A stretch of 10,101 nt of DNA from Candidatus Delongbacteria bacterium. GTDB lineage: Bacteria; UBA4055. Below the pieces are notes generated by a model. It searched no databases and had not been told where the DNA came from. It saw only the letters and a program-made list of their open reading frames with translations. The position numbers were made by a program, and so were the translations under genes. Every line of letters begins with the position of its first letter. The stretch's first letter is position 1. This document shows positions 1 through 7,365 of this stretch, piece by piece. The stretch lies in the NCBI GenBank assembly GCA_003477045.1, contig DMTS01000217.1:1-10101 (forward strand), written 5' to 3'.

Positions 1-42
1 AAATAGATTACTCGATATATTTAAAAATATGTAAATTTGCAC

Positions 43-73
43 TTGCAAAGAATATCTTCAATAATTATATTTG
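43..73 (+). promoter_or_regulatory. Bacteroidota-type promoter of the tRNA gene
   Basis: TTG at 43-45 is followed after exactly 20 bases by TATATTTG at 66-73. This is a perfect match to the TAnnTTTG -7 element known for the Bacteroidota primary sigma factor, with its -33 TTG at the expected distance. The tRNA begins 11 bases after the -7 element, so transcription would start a few bases before the mature 5' end. A second TAAATTTG at 32-39 has no TTG at the right distance upstream and is probably not a separate promoter. Confidence 0.65.
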
Positions 74-84
74 CAGTCTGTTTT

Positions 85-158
85 GGCGGTATAGCTCAGT
101 TGGTTAGAGCAGTGGAATCATAATCCACGTGTCCGCGGTTCAAATCCGTGTACCGCCA
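85..158 (+). tRNA. tRNA with anticodon CAT (elongator tRNA-Met, or tRNA-Ile2)
   Basis: A full cloverleaf can be drawn. The acceptor stem is 85-91 with 151-157 and the discriminator base is A158. The D stem is GCTC/GAGC (94-97 with 107-110). The anticodon stem is GTGGA/TCCAC (112-116 with 124-128) around the loop ATCATAA, giving anticodon CAT at 119-121. The T stem is 134-138 with 146-150 around TTCAAAT. The first acceptor pair is G-C, not the mismatch typical of initiator tRNA, so this is not tRNA-fMet. CAT is also the gene anticodon of tRNA-Ile2, whose C34 is changed to lysidine; I cannot separate the two by eye, and elongator Met is the default. The 3' CCA is not encoded (A158 is followed by TTG) and must be added after transcription. 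Confidence 0.95.
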
Positions 159-164
159 TTGTTG

Positions 165-189
165 AAAAGCCTCGGATTTCGGGGCTTTT
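165..189. terminator. Rho-independent terminator shared by the tRNA and the convergent operon
   Basis: Bases 165-174 (AAAAGCCTCG) pair with 180-189 (CGGGGCTTTT) around the loop GATTT, giving a ten-pair stem with one G-T pair. On the plus strand the stem runs into a T-rich tail at 186-195, so it would end the tRNA transcript. On the minus strand the A-rich foot reads as a U run, so it can also end the operon. The stop codon of the methyltransferase (190-192) touches the stem, so the hairpin begins directly after that gene when read on the minus strand. Confidence 0.8.
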
Positions 190-1068
190 TTATTTGCTGG
201 CTTTTAAAACAATAAATATCCTGTTCTCCATGTTCGTAACTCGGGCGAAAAGCCAGACGAAGGGTAAAATGATCTTAAGTATTATCTTGTTCTTTTTTGA
301 CATGTAAGCTGTTTTCCCAAGGATTTCTTTTAAAGGAGAGCCGATCTTTTCTTTATAAATTATATCAAATCCCATTTCAGTAATCTTTTCAAATGTCCTT
401 CCGCAGAATTTATAAATATGGCCGTTCGTGTTTATTCCGTAATTATTCATTCTATAGCCTGTAAGAATATCACCGATCCGTGCAGAAACGTGGAACAGGC
501 TCTCCTGGATCGGAGTTTCCATGACCAACAGGCCGCCGGGTTTTAATATTCTTCCGCACTGCTCTATGAATTTTTTAGGATGAGGAATATGCTCAATAAG
601 GTTTAGAGCAAAAATAATATCGAACGAATCGGTTTCATAAAATTCGTCAATAGTGCCCAGCCTTGTTCTGTTTTTGTTCCTGTTCGAATAATTTACAGCC
701 TTTTCATTAATGTCACAGCCTTCTGAACTCAAACCTTCTTCTTCGCATACATCAAGAAAAAAACCGAGTCCGGAACCTATGTCAAGTATTCTGATACTCT
801 TTTTTTCAACTGCCGGATCGTATAATTTAAGGACTTTATTTATCTGAGTACGGAAGCGCTCTTTCTGACCTTTTTCTTTGCTTAAGTAAATGTCTTCTCC
901 GAAATAATCAGAATTGATCTGATTTTCATACTCTTCGTTGATTAGCGGGCTTGACCATAAAAGATCACAGTTCTGACATTTCAAAACTGTATAGTTAGAT
1001 CCTTTGCTGTAAAACTTCCCTTCGTATTTTTTACCGCAGAACTCGCAGTATTTTTGCTCTTCTACCAA
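190..1068 (-). CDS. Zinc-ribbon class I SAM-dependent methyltransferase, substrate unknown
   Basis: The protein has 292 residues. Residues 8-34 hold two CxxC pairs (C8/C11 and C31/C34), a likely zinc ribbon. A Rossmann-type methyltransferase core follows: motif I DIGSGLG at 96-102, the acidic ribose-binding residue at D119, NLIEHI at 156-161 and LKPGG at 175-179. This is the Methyltransf_23-like pattern. Residues 262-277 form a strongly hydrophobic stretch that could touch the membrane. The start is a TTG at 1066-1068: an in-frame TAA lies directly before it and no ATG occurs before the methyltransferase core. A weak AGAGA lies 6 bases upstream. It is the last gene of the minus-strand operon, 18 bases after ribBA, and stops at the shared terminator. 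Proteins of this build often modify glycans or lipids, but nothing here shows the substrate. Confidence 0.85.
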   Translation of the reverse strand: MVEEQKYCEFCGKKYEGKFYSKGSNYTVLKCQNCDLLWSSPLINEEYENQINSDYFGEDIYLSKEKGQKERFRTQINKVLKLYDPAVEKKSIRILDIGSGLGFFLDVCEEEGLSSEGCDINEKAVNYSNRNKNRTRLGTIDEFYETDSFDIIFALNLIEHIPHPKKFIEQCGRILKPGGLLVMETPIQESLFHVSARIGDILTGYRMNNYGINTNGHIYKFCGRTFEKITEMGFDIIYKEKIGSPLKEILGKTAYMSKKNKIILKIILPFVWLFARVTNMENRIFIVLKASK

Positions 1069-1086
1069 TTATTTTCTCTGTTTTTT

Positions 1087-2292
1087 CTATTTTACTTTTC
1101 CCAATATCATGTGACCCATCTTGTCTCTTTTTGTTTTCAGATATTTTAAATTTTCAGGATTCGACACGACTTCAATAGGCACTCTTTCCACATTAGACAA
1201 ACCGTACCCTTTTAAACCTATTATCTTTTTTGGGTTGTTCGTCATAAGCCTGATGTTCTTTACTCCGAGATCAACGAGCATCTGCGCCCCTATGCCGTAA
1301 TCTCTCAGATCGGCTGGATATCCGAGCTCTTCGTTAGCTTCAACCGTATCAAGACCGTTGTCCTGCAGATGATAGGCTTTTAATTTCGCTCTCAGACCGA
1401 TCCCTCTCCCCTCCTGGCGCATATAAATAATCACTCCTCTGCCATCTTCAGCGATCATTTTCATCGCTGCGTGGAGTTGATCGCCGCAGTCGCACCTTGC
1501 GCTTCCGAATACATCTCCTGTAAGACATTCGGAATGAACTCTGACCAGTATCGGTTCGTCAGTGTTCACATTGCCTTTTACCAGCGCAACATGTTCCTGT
1601 TCATCGGTTTTTGAAAGATAATACCTGATCTCAAATTCGCCGAAGGCTGTCGGAAGCTTTGCGACAGTATCGCATACTACAAGTTTTTCGCTCCTTCTTC
1701 TGTATTCGATCAGATCCTGAATGGTACCCAGCTTAAGATCGTGTTTCTCAGCAAAAACCACTAGCTCGGGGTATCGCGCCATGGTTCCGTCATCATTCAT
1801 AATTTCGCAGATGACGCCTGAAGGCATCAGTCCAGCAAGTCTTGCAAGATCTACTGCCGCTTCTGTGTGTCCTGCTCTGACAAGTACTCCGCCCTCTCTT
1901 GCGATAAGCGGGAACATATGCCCCGGCCTTGCGAAATCTGAAGGCTGCGTTTTTTGATCTATTATAGCTTTAATAGTTTTGTATCTGTCGAAAGCAGATA
2001 TGCCTGTTGTTGTCCCGTGTTTGTAATCAACCGATATAGTAAAATTTGTATGCTTCGAATCTGTATTCTTGTCAGTCATGAAATCAAATTTTTTCTCTCC
2101 TGCAGTTTCTTCTGTAACAGGCATGCAAATCAGCCCTCTGGCGTGCTTAGTCATAAAATTTACATCTTCGGGAGTGATCTTTTCCGCAGCTATAAGCAGA
2201 TCGCCCTCGTTCTCCCTGTTCTCATCGTCAAGTAGGATAATCATTTTACCGGCTTTGATATCTTTCAGTAGTTCTTCTATCGGGCTGAACAT
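1087..2292 (-). CDS. ribBA: Bifunctional 3,4-dihydroxy-2-butanone-4-phosphate synthase / GTP cyclohydrolase II
   Basis: The 401-residue cytosolic protein supplies both precursors of riboflavin. The N-terminal half (about 1-200) makes dihydroxybutanone phosphate from ribulose 5-phosphate and shows DDENRENEGD at 22-31, RPGHMFPL at 122-129, GHTEAAVDL at 141-149 and the conserved E163. The C-terminal half (about 205-400) opens the GTP ring. It has the zinc ligands C256, C267 and C269 in SECLTGDVFGSARCDCGDQ, then RQEGRGIGL at 292-300, RDYGIGAQ at 330-337 and TNNPKK at 351-356. Both halves keep their key residues and the length is normal for a fusion. The ATG is 2 bases after the ribE stop, and its AGGA site lies inside the end of ribE, so the two genes are probably translationally coupled. 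Confidence 0.97.
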   Translation of the reverse strand: MFSPIEELLKDIKAGKMIILLDDENRENEGDLLIAAEKITPEDVNFMTKHARGLICMPVTEETAGEKKFDFMTDKNTDSKHTNFTISVDYKHGTTTGISAFDRYKTIKAIIDQKTQPSDFARPGHMFPLIAREGGVLVRAGHTEAAVDLARLAGLMPSGVICEIMNDDGTMARYPELVVFAEKHDLKLGTIQDLIEYRRRSEKLVVCDTVAKLPTAFGEFEIRYYLSKTDEQEHVALVKGNVNTDEPILVRVHSECLTGDVFGSARCDCGDQLHAAMKMIAEDGRGVIIYMRQEGRGIGLRAKLKAYHLQDNGLDTVEANEELGYPADLRDYGIGAQMLVDLGVKNIRLMTNNPKKIIGLKGYGLSNVERVPIEVVSNPENLKYLKTKRDKMGHMILGKVK

Positions 2293-2294
2293 TT

Positions 2295-2927
2295 CTAATA
2301 TCCTAATTCACTTAATTTTTCAATTGTAATGTCCGTTTTTACCGGACTGATAAATTTCTCTATATATCTGCCTATAATATCAGTCTCAATATTTACTATT
2401 GTTCCTGCTCTCCAGTCTTTTGCAGTTGTATTGTTTTCCGTGTGCGGGATCACTGCCGCCCTGAACTCATTTCCTCTGACATCAGCTACTGTCAGGCTTA
2501 TACCGTCAATACATACTGAACCTTTATTTACGATATATCTCAATGTCTCCTTTTCAGTTCTGATCAGAAATTCCTTTCCAATGCTCTGGGGGATCACCTT
2601 CAATACTTCGCCTGTGCCGTCAATATGTCCCTGAACTATGTGCCCTCCGAGTCTGTCATTTGGTCTAAGCGCAGGTTCAAGATTTACTTTCATGTTTTCA
2701 GCGAATGATTTTATATTTGACCTTAAAACAGTTTCCCTGACAGCCTGTACGGTAAAAGATGCCGCGTTTTTTTTAGTAACTGTCAGACAGATGCCGTTTA
2801 CAGCTATAGAGTCATCAACTATAGAATCGCTGTTCACTAAAGATGAACCTACAGTGATCTCAATGACGCCGTTCATATTCAGAACCGATCTTATTATGCC
2901 TATTTCTTTTATTATTCCTGTGAACAT
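2295..2927 (-). CDS. ribE: Riboflavin synthase, alpha subunit type
   Basis: The enzyme dismutates two molecules of 6,7-dimethyl-8-ribityllumazine into riboflavin and the pyrimidinedione precursor. The 210-residue protein has the family's two tandem lumazine-binding barrels. The first begins MFTGI (1-5) and carries NGICLTV (44-50). The second has GGHIVQGH (94-101), DGISLTV (141-147) and IPHTENNT (160-167). I chose the ATG at 2925-2927 because MFTGI is the conserved N-terminus; the frame stays open 24 codons upstream, but that part overlaps the end of pssA and looks unlike the family. The upstream AGAGA is weak and about 10 bases away. The gene begins 22 bases after the pssA stop and ends 2 bases before ribBA. 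In some naming schemes this gene is called ribC. Confidence 0.95.
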   Translation of the reverse strand: MFTGIIKEIGIIRSVLNMNGVIEITVGSSLVNSDSIVDDSIAVNGICLTVTKKNAASFTVQAVRETVLRSNIKSFAENMKVNLEPALRPNDRLGGHIVQGHIDGTGEVLKVIPQSIGKEFLIRTEKETLRYIVNKGSVCIDGISLTVADVRGNEFRAAVIPHTENNTTAKDWRAGTIVNIETDIIGRYIEKFISPVKTDITIEKLSELGY

Positions 2928-2949
2928 TATGCTGTTGTCTCTATTTTTT

Positions 2950-3711
2950 TCAATCTTCTTCGATCTCCTCATCGTCCCTTTTAGCTTTCTCAATAACATT
3001 CATAACAAGACCCGACAGAACGAATATTACCATTACAGGAAACAACAGTGACATCTTTAACTTTACGATGAGAACTACAAATAATACGACTCCCAGTATC
3101 TTCAGGTTCCTTTTTACGAAATTTTCGCCTTTTTTAAACATGATCGGAAAACCCTGGTACTCGATCCTAGATATCATCAGATAAGATACTACGAGAGATG
3201 TTATCGTAAGCCATCTGAAATGCTTTATCTGTCCGTACTGTTCAAATTCGTAAAATACAAAAGATACTATGGTCAGTGCTGCCGCCGGTGACGGAAGACC
3301 GCTGAAAGCTCCTTTTACCGTCGGATCAACAAGCTCTGAATTGAATCTGGCCAGTCTGATACCCGCGAAAAGAAGCGGGAAAAATGAGAAAAGCAGAGTA
3401 AGATGACCCAGATCTTCAAGCCCGGGATATCTGTTTATATAAACATTTTTGTAAAGCATATACATCATAACCGAAGGCGCGGCTCCGAATGTAATTACAT
3501 CGGCCAGTGAATCGAACTCGATCCCGAAATCTGAAGTACTTTTTACCAGCCTGGCCACCTTGCCGTCAAAAGCGTCGCAGATTCCTCCCATCATCACAAA
3601 ATAACACGCCCATAGATACTCTCCGTGAATCGAGGAAATTATTGACCAGTAGCCGAAGAACATATTGCCGATAGTCAGAGTATTAGGAAATATTGCCAGT
3701 TTTTTACCCAT
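2950..3711 (-). CDS. pssA: CDP-diacylglycerol-serine O-phosphatidyltransferase (phosphatidylserine synthase)
   Basis: This integral membrane enzyme transfers the phosphatidyl group of CDP-diacylglycerol to serine, the first committed step to phosphatidylethanolamine. The complete CDP-alcohol phosphatidyltransferase motif DG-x2-AR-x8-G-x3-D-x3-D is present at 49-71 (D49, G50, A53, R54, G63, D67, D71), with the extra aspartate D46. Several hydrophobic segments fit a multi-span protein, for example about 103-118, 145-155, 205-217 and 222-237. FSGLPSPAAA at 136-145 is typical of bacterial type II PssA. The 253-residue length is normal, and the tail is acidic (DDEEIEED). AAGGA overlaps the psd stop codon 6 bases before the ATG, and the gap between the two genes is only 9 bases. 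Being next to psd, the following enzyme of the pathway, makes the serine specificity secure. Confidence 0.95.
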   Translation of the reverse strand: MGKKLAIFPNTLTIGNMFFGYWSIISSIHGEYLWACYFVMMGGICDAFDGKVARLVKSTSDFGIEFDSLADVITFGAAPSVMMYMLYKNVYINRYPGLEDLGHLTLLFSFFPLLFAGIRLARFNSELVDPTVKGAFSGLPSPAAALTIVSFVFYEFEQYGQIKHFRWLTITSLVVSYLMISRIEYQGFPIMFKKGENFVKRNLKILGVVLFVVLIVKLKMSLLFPVMVIFVLSGLVMNVIEKAKRDDEEIEED

Positions 3712-3720
3712 CGGATTTCC

Positions 3721-4404
3721 TTATTGAAAAAATTCGCCCAGTACTGTTTGCCCGGCTTTAACCCTGTCGCCGACTTTAACCTTCAGGTCGCAGTTTATCG
3801 GCAGTATTAGATCGACCCTCGAACCGAATTTGATCAGGCCGAGTTTCTGTCCCTGTTCTACATCATCTCCTACATCTGCGAAGCACACGATCCTTTTTGC
3901 TACAAGGCCTGCGATCTGTTTCACAGTTACCATATTATTGCCTGATCTAATCCCTATAACCGTCTGTTCGTTGAACTCCGATGCCTTATCATTCCAGGCA
4001 GCCATGAATTTGCCTTTCTTGTAATTGACATACTCAACTTTACCTTTTACGGGATACCTGTTCACATGAACATCAAAAACATTCATGAATACCGATACTA
4101 TCTGAGACTCTTCCATCCTGTATTCCTCGTCAAGGAAATTCTCCACTTTTATAACTTTCCCGTCTGCAGGAGAAATTATCGCTTTGTCATTCTGAGTTTC
4201 CATATCAATGAACCTTTCCGGATCCCGGAAAAACCAGAAAGAGAAAAGGAATACTAAGCCCGAGAAACCTGCCGCGATCATGATCATTACAGGTATGAAT
4301 TTTGGGAATGTCAAATCCAGAACGAATAGTAAAACCAGAGCCAGAAGAACAAAAAACAATTTTTTAATTACTTTTCCGCTGCCCTGCGCAAGTTTATAGC
4401 TCAT
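3721..4404 (-). CDS. psd: Phosphatidylserine decarboxylase proenzyme, short form
   Basis: The enzyme decarboxylates phosphatidylserine to phosphatidylethanolamine at the inner membrane. The 227-residue proenzyme has two hydrophobic segments near the N-terminus (about 14-30 and 36-58), then FFRDPER at 58-64, SPADGKV at 78-84 and NVFDVHVNRYPVKG at 108-121. The self-cleavage site is G194-S195 in IKFGSRVDL; the serine becomes the pyruvoyl cofactor and the cut leaves beta and alpha chains. The short length and FGSR (rather than LGST) site mark the compact Psd class found in Bacteroidota, Chlorobi and many other bacteria. A strong AAGGAG lies 7 bases before the ATG, within the 15-base gap after the htrA stop. 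The gene directly precedes pssA in the operon, so the two pathway steps are co-expressed in reverse order of the reactions. Confidence 0.96.
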   Translation of the reverse strand: MSYKLAQGSGKVIKKLFFVLLALVLLFVLDLTFPKFIPVMIMIAAGFSGLVFLFSFWFFRDPERFIDMETQNDKAIISPADGKVIKVENFLDEEYRMEESQIVSVFMNVFDVHVNRYPVKGKVEYVNYKKGKFMAAWNDKASEFNEQTVIGIRSGNNMVTVKQIAGLVAKRIVCFADVGDDVEQGQKLGLIKFGSRVDLILPINCDLKVKVGDRVKAGQTVLGEFFQ

Positions 4405-4419
4405 TGTTTTCTCCTTATT

Positions 4420-5592
4420 TTACTGATTGTAAGCTTCAAGTATCATTTGTAATTTCTTAAATTCATCTTTTCTGTGCACAACGAACTCTATTTTATCGCC
4501 TACTTTATAATCCTTAAGTTCGAGCAGCGCTTTTCCCATATCATTGAAATTATTTATTTTAATATTATCCACAGCGATTATTATATCACCGGCTTCAAAT
4601 CCGGCTTTTTCAGCAGGACCGTTCTTTTGGATCTCTACAACTTTTACACCTGTGACATTTTGCGCGTCTGATTTTTTATTTTCAAGAAATGCGGGATCGA
4701 TAAAGTCTGAGAGTTTGAATCCGAAATAGAAATTCCTGTCTATAGCGCCTTTTTCTATCAGAGTCTGCGAGATATTTTTAACCTTGTTAACTGGAATGGC
4801 AAAGCCTATCCCTATACTTCCTCCGGAACCTGTAGAATAGATCATCGTATTCATTCCGATAACTTCGCCTTTTGAATTAACGAGAGGACCGCCTGAATTT
4901 CCGGGATTGATAGAAGCATCCGTCTGGATCATGTTCTCGTAAAAGTGCTTATCTGCCGTGTTATAACCGAAATTGATCTTAAGTCCTGATACTACTCCTA
5001 CAGTTATGAGTGGGTTGTTGACATATTCAAAAAGCCCGTAAGGATTACCGAAAGCTATAACCCATTCTCCTCTCGTAATTTCTTTTTCGTTTCCGAGTTT
5101 TGCGAATGAATGGTCGGTAACATCGATCTTAAGCACCGCAACATCGCTCCTTTCATCCGCACCTATTATCTTTGCTTCGTACTGCTTACCTTCAGTTGTA
5201 GTAATAATTATCTGCTGTGCATCTTTTATAACATGATCGTTGGTTATTATATAGCCGTCCGGAGTATATATGAATCCGCTGCCCATGCTCGGAACGACTC
5301 TGTTCTGATACTGGGGAGGAAAAAAATTCGCAAAAAAAGGATCATTGTCGAATAATGTTCTGACCTTTTCTTTTTTTACCTTGACAACATTTATACCTAC
5401 TACTGCCGGGCTTACCTCTTCTACAGCTTTTGTTATTGCGCTCTCCCTGTCTGAAACTATCTCTTCAGAAACTGAAATTGACTGAACTCTGCCCGAATCA
5501 AGCAGCCCTCTGCTCAAGCCGATATACAGCATTATCAGCGCAACAAGAAGACCGGTAAGGATACCGTGTATGAAATATTTTAAGGCATGCAT
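4420..5592 (-). CDS. HtrA/Deg-family serine protease with one PDZ domain, membrane-anchored
   Basis: This is an envelope protein quality-control protease. The 390 residues begin with a single hydrophobic segment (about 8-26) that serves as signal anchor, placing the rest in the periplasm. The trypsin-like domain (about 55-280) carries the triad H120 (TNDHVI), D150 (SDVAVLKID) and S233 (GNSGGPL). One PDZ domain follows (about 290-385), including GPAEKAGFEAGDIIIAVD at 325-342. A single PDZ and an anchor resemble DegS or HhoA rather than two-PDZ DegP, so I give no symbol. The ATG at 5590-5592 is the only in-frame start available. The nearest good ribosome site, AAGGA at 5609-5613, is 16 bases away, longer than ideal. 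It is the first gene of the operon and has its own candidate promoter upstream. Confidence 0.95.
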   Translation of the reverse strand: MHALKYFIHGILTGLLVALIMLYIGLSRGLLDSGRVQSISVSEEIVSDRESAITKAVEEVSPAVVGINVVKVKKEKVRTLFDNDPFFANFFPPQYQNRVVPSMGSGFIYTPDGYIITNDHVIKDAQQIIITTTEGKQYEAKIIGADERSDVAVLKIDVTDHSFAKLGNEKEITRGEWVIAFGNPYGLFEYVNNPLITVGVVSGLKINFGYNTADKHFYENMIQTDASINPGNSGGPLVNSKGEVIGMNTMIYSTGSGGSIGIGFAIPVNKVKNISQTLIEKGAIDRNFYFGFKLSDFIDPAFLENKKSDAQNVTGVKVVEIQKNGPAEKAGFEAGDIIIAVDNIKINNFNDMGKALLELKDYKVGDKIEFVVHRKDEFKKLQMILEAYNQ

Positions 5593-5628
5593 ATTATTGA
5601 ATCGCTTTTCCTTATTTCAATTAATGCC

Positions 5629-5659
5629 TAAATATAAGCTTTAGACTATAATAAAACAA
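5629..5659 (-). promoter_or_regulatory. Candidate promoter of the htrA-psd-pssA-ribE-ribBA-methyltransferase operon
   Basis: Read on the minus strand, TTG (5657-5659) is followed after 20 bases by TATATTTA (5629-5636), one base off the Bacteroidota TAnnTTTG element. The same bases also give TTGTTT, a 17-base spacer and TATATT for a generic sigma-70 reading. It lies in the 85-base gap between the ABC-F stop and the htrA start and would leave a leader of about 30 bases. I see no convincing terminator for the ABC-F gene in this gap, so read-through into the operon is possible. Confidence 0.5.
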
Positions 5660-5677
5660 CATTAATATTTTCTAGAT

Positions 5678-7303
5678 TTATTTTAGAGGTTTCTTACAGT
5701 CAAGGTAATATTGATAATTCCCTTCATAAACTGTGATCTTTCCGTGATCGACTTCAAATACACGGGTGATCAGTTCTTTCAAAAAATATCTGTCGTGACT
5801 GACCAGAAGTATCGTTCCCTCGTACCGTTTTAATGCATCGAGCAATATTACCCTCGATTTGATATCGAGATGATTGGTTGGTTCATCCAGTATCAGGCAG
5901 TTATGAGGCGTAGAAAGCAGATAGGATAGTATGACCCTTGCCTTTTCTCCACCTGAAAGGTACTTTACTTTTTTATACACTTCATCTCCCCTGAACAGAA
6001 ATGAAGCGAGAAGATTTCTAACCGTCTGTTCCTGTAACTGCGGCAGCTTAGACTGAACTTCTTCGAGGATTGTCGCATCTGCGTTAAGCTGTTCCAATGT
6101 GAACTGCCCGAAATACCCGATCGAGATGCTCGGACCTATGACAGCTTCCCCTTCGGTAGCCGGTGTCTGATGGCTTATTACTTTCAGAAATGTTGATTTA
6201 CCTGCTCCGTTAACACCGACCACAGCTATCTTGTTCTGTCTTTCGACCATAGCTGTTAGTCCTGAAAAAACAGGTTTCACTGTTCCGTCCTGATTTGTCC
6301 AGCTCTTACCCAGATTTTTAAATGCTATAACATCATTCCCGCCCCTTGGTATTTCTGTCAGCTCGATCTTGATCTCGTAATCTTCGGGGACCAGCTCAAC
6401 TTTCTCTATTTTATCAATTTTTTTCACTCTTGACTGAACTTGAGCAGCGTGACTTGCCCTCGCTTTGAATCTGGCTATGAATTCTTCCTCTTTCTTCAGC
6501 ATGCTCTGCTGGCGTGTGAATTCAGCTTCGTTGTTTCTCAGTAAGATCGCTTTTTCACGCTCATAATAATCATAATCTCCTGAAAATGTAATAACTTTTC
6601 CGTGCGACACTTCAACGATCTTTTTGACCACTCTGTTCATGAATTCGCGGTCATGAGTGGTCAGAAGAAATGCGCCTTTGAATTTTAAAAGCCATTCTTC
6701 GAGCCAGATTATAGTTTCCATATCGAGATAATTTGTAGGCTCGTCCATCAGAATGAGGTCTGGATTCAGAATAAGAACCTTGGCCAGCGCAATACGCATT
6801 TTCCACCCGCCTGAAAAATATTCAACCGGCTTATCGTGATCTTCAGGGAATATTCCGAGACCTGTGAGAATTTCCTGTGCATTCGTTTCAATCTCATAAC
6901 CGCCCAATGCCTCGTACTCGCCCTGATCATCGCCCATTTTTTCGAGTATCTTCGTCATTTCATCGGGACCAAGATCCGGCTCGGAAAGTTTTTTATGATA
7001 TTCATGCATCTTATGTGATAATACGCATAACCTTTCATTACCTGCGATCACTTCTTCTAAAGCAGTTCTGCCTGCCATTTCATCCACGCTTTGTGAAAAA
7101 TAAGCAATTTTTATGTTATTCTGGATTATTATCGATCCTTCATCAGGCTTTAGATCCCCTGTTATAAGCCTGAAAAATGTGGTCTTACCCGTCCCGTTAG
7201 GTCCTACAAGTCCTATCTTTTCACCCTCATATATCTGGAAACAGGCGTCTGTGAATAGCGGAACACCGCCCATAAATTTTGTAACATTCGAAACGCTGAT
7301 CAT
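5678..7303 (-). CDS. ABC-F family ATPase, ribosome-associated translation factor type
   Basis: The soluble 541-residue protein has two ABC ATPase domains and no membrane segment, the hallmark of ABC-F proteins, which bind the ribosomal E site and help stalled or starting ribosomes. Domain 1 has Walker A GPNGTGKT (34-41), signature FSGGW (163-167) and Walker B LILMDEP with catalytic E188. A charged helical linker follows (about 245-320, rich in K, E and R), the region that reaches the P-site tRNA. Domain 2 has Walker A GVNGAGKST (363-371), LSGGEKA (449-455) and LILDEP with E474. There is no C-terminal coiled-coil extension as in Uup. I start at ATG 7301-7303 (MISVSN): the frame continues five codons upstream, but those codons contain the GGGAG ribosome site. 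The exact subfamily, housekeeping or antibiotic-protecting, cannot be told by eye. Divergent from hutU. Confidence 0.93.
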   Translation of the reverse strand: MISVSNVTKFMGGVPLFTDACFQIYEGEKIGLVGPNGTGKTTFFRLITGDLKPDEGSIIIQNNIKIAYFSQSVDEMAGRTALEEVIAGNERLCVLSHKMHEYHKKLSEPDLGPDEMTKILEKMGDDQGEYEALGGYEIETNAQEILTGLGIFPEDHDKPVEYFSGGWKMRIALAKVLILNPDLILMDEPTNYLDMETIIWLEEWLLKFKGAFLLTTHDREFMNRVVKKIVEVSHGKVITFSGDYDYYEREKAILLRNNEAEFTRQQSMLKKEEEFIARFKARASHAAQVQSRVKKIDKIEKVELVPEDYEIKIELTEIPRGGNDVIAFKNLGKSWTNQDGTVKPVFSGLTAMVERQNKIAVVGVNGAGKSTFLKVISHQTPATEGEAVIGPSISIGYFGQFTLEQLNADATILEEVQSKLPQLQEQTVRNLLASFLFRGDEVYKKVKYLSGGEKARVILSYLLSTPHNCLILDEPTNHLDIKSRVILLDALKRYEGTILLVSHDRYFLKELITRVFEVDHGKITVYEGNYQYYLDCKKPLK

Positions 7304-7332
7304 ACCACTCCCGCACATTTTTTTAAGCGGTG

Positions 7333-7365
7333 CAAATTTAACAAATTATTTTGGTAATTCATAAA
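7333..7365 (-). promoter_or_regulatory. Candidate promoter of the ABC-F gene
   Basis: On the minus strand TAAATTTG (7333-7340) matches the TAnnTTTG -7 element perfectly and lies about 30 bases before the ATG at 7303. Nineteen bases upstream is TTTATG (7360-7365), only a weak stand-in for the -33 TTG. It overlaps the hutU promoter on the other strand. Confidence 0.45.

Noticed and set aside
2928..2999. Upstream extension of ribE by 24 codons
   Set aside because: The extension overlaps pssA, is basic and unlike the family, and the conserved riboflavin synthase N-terminus MFTGI starts at the ATG at 2927.
2638..3051. Plus-strand open frame of 137 codons opposite ribE and the pssA end
   Set aside because: It is the antisense shadow of two well-supported genes and has no family resemblance.
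5628..5644. Short CTAAA/TTTAG hairpin as an ABC-F terminator
   Set aside because: There are only five A/T-rich pairs, no U tract follows on the minus strand, and it overlaps the proposed operon promoter.
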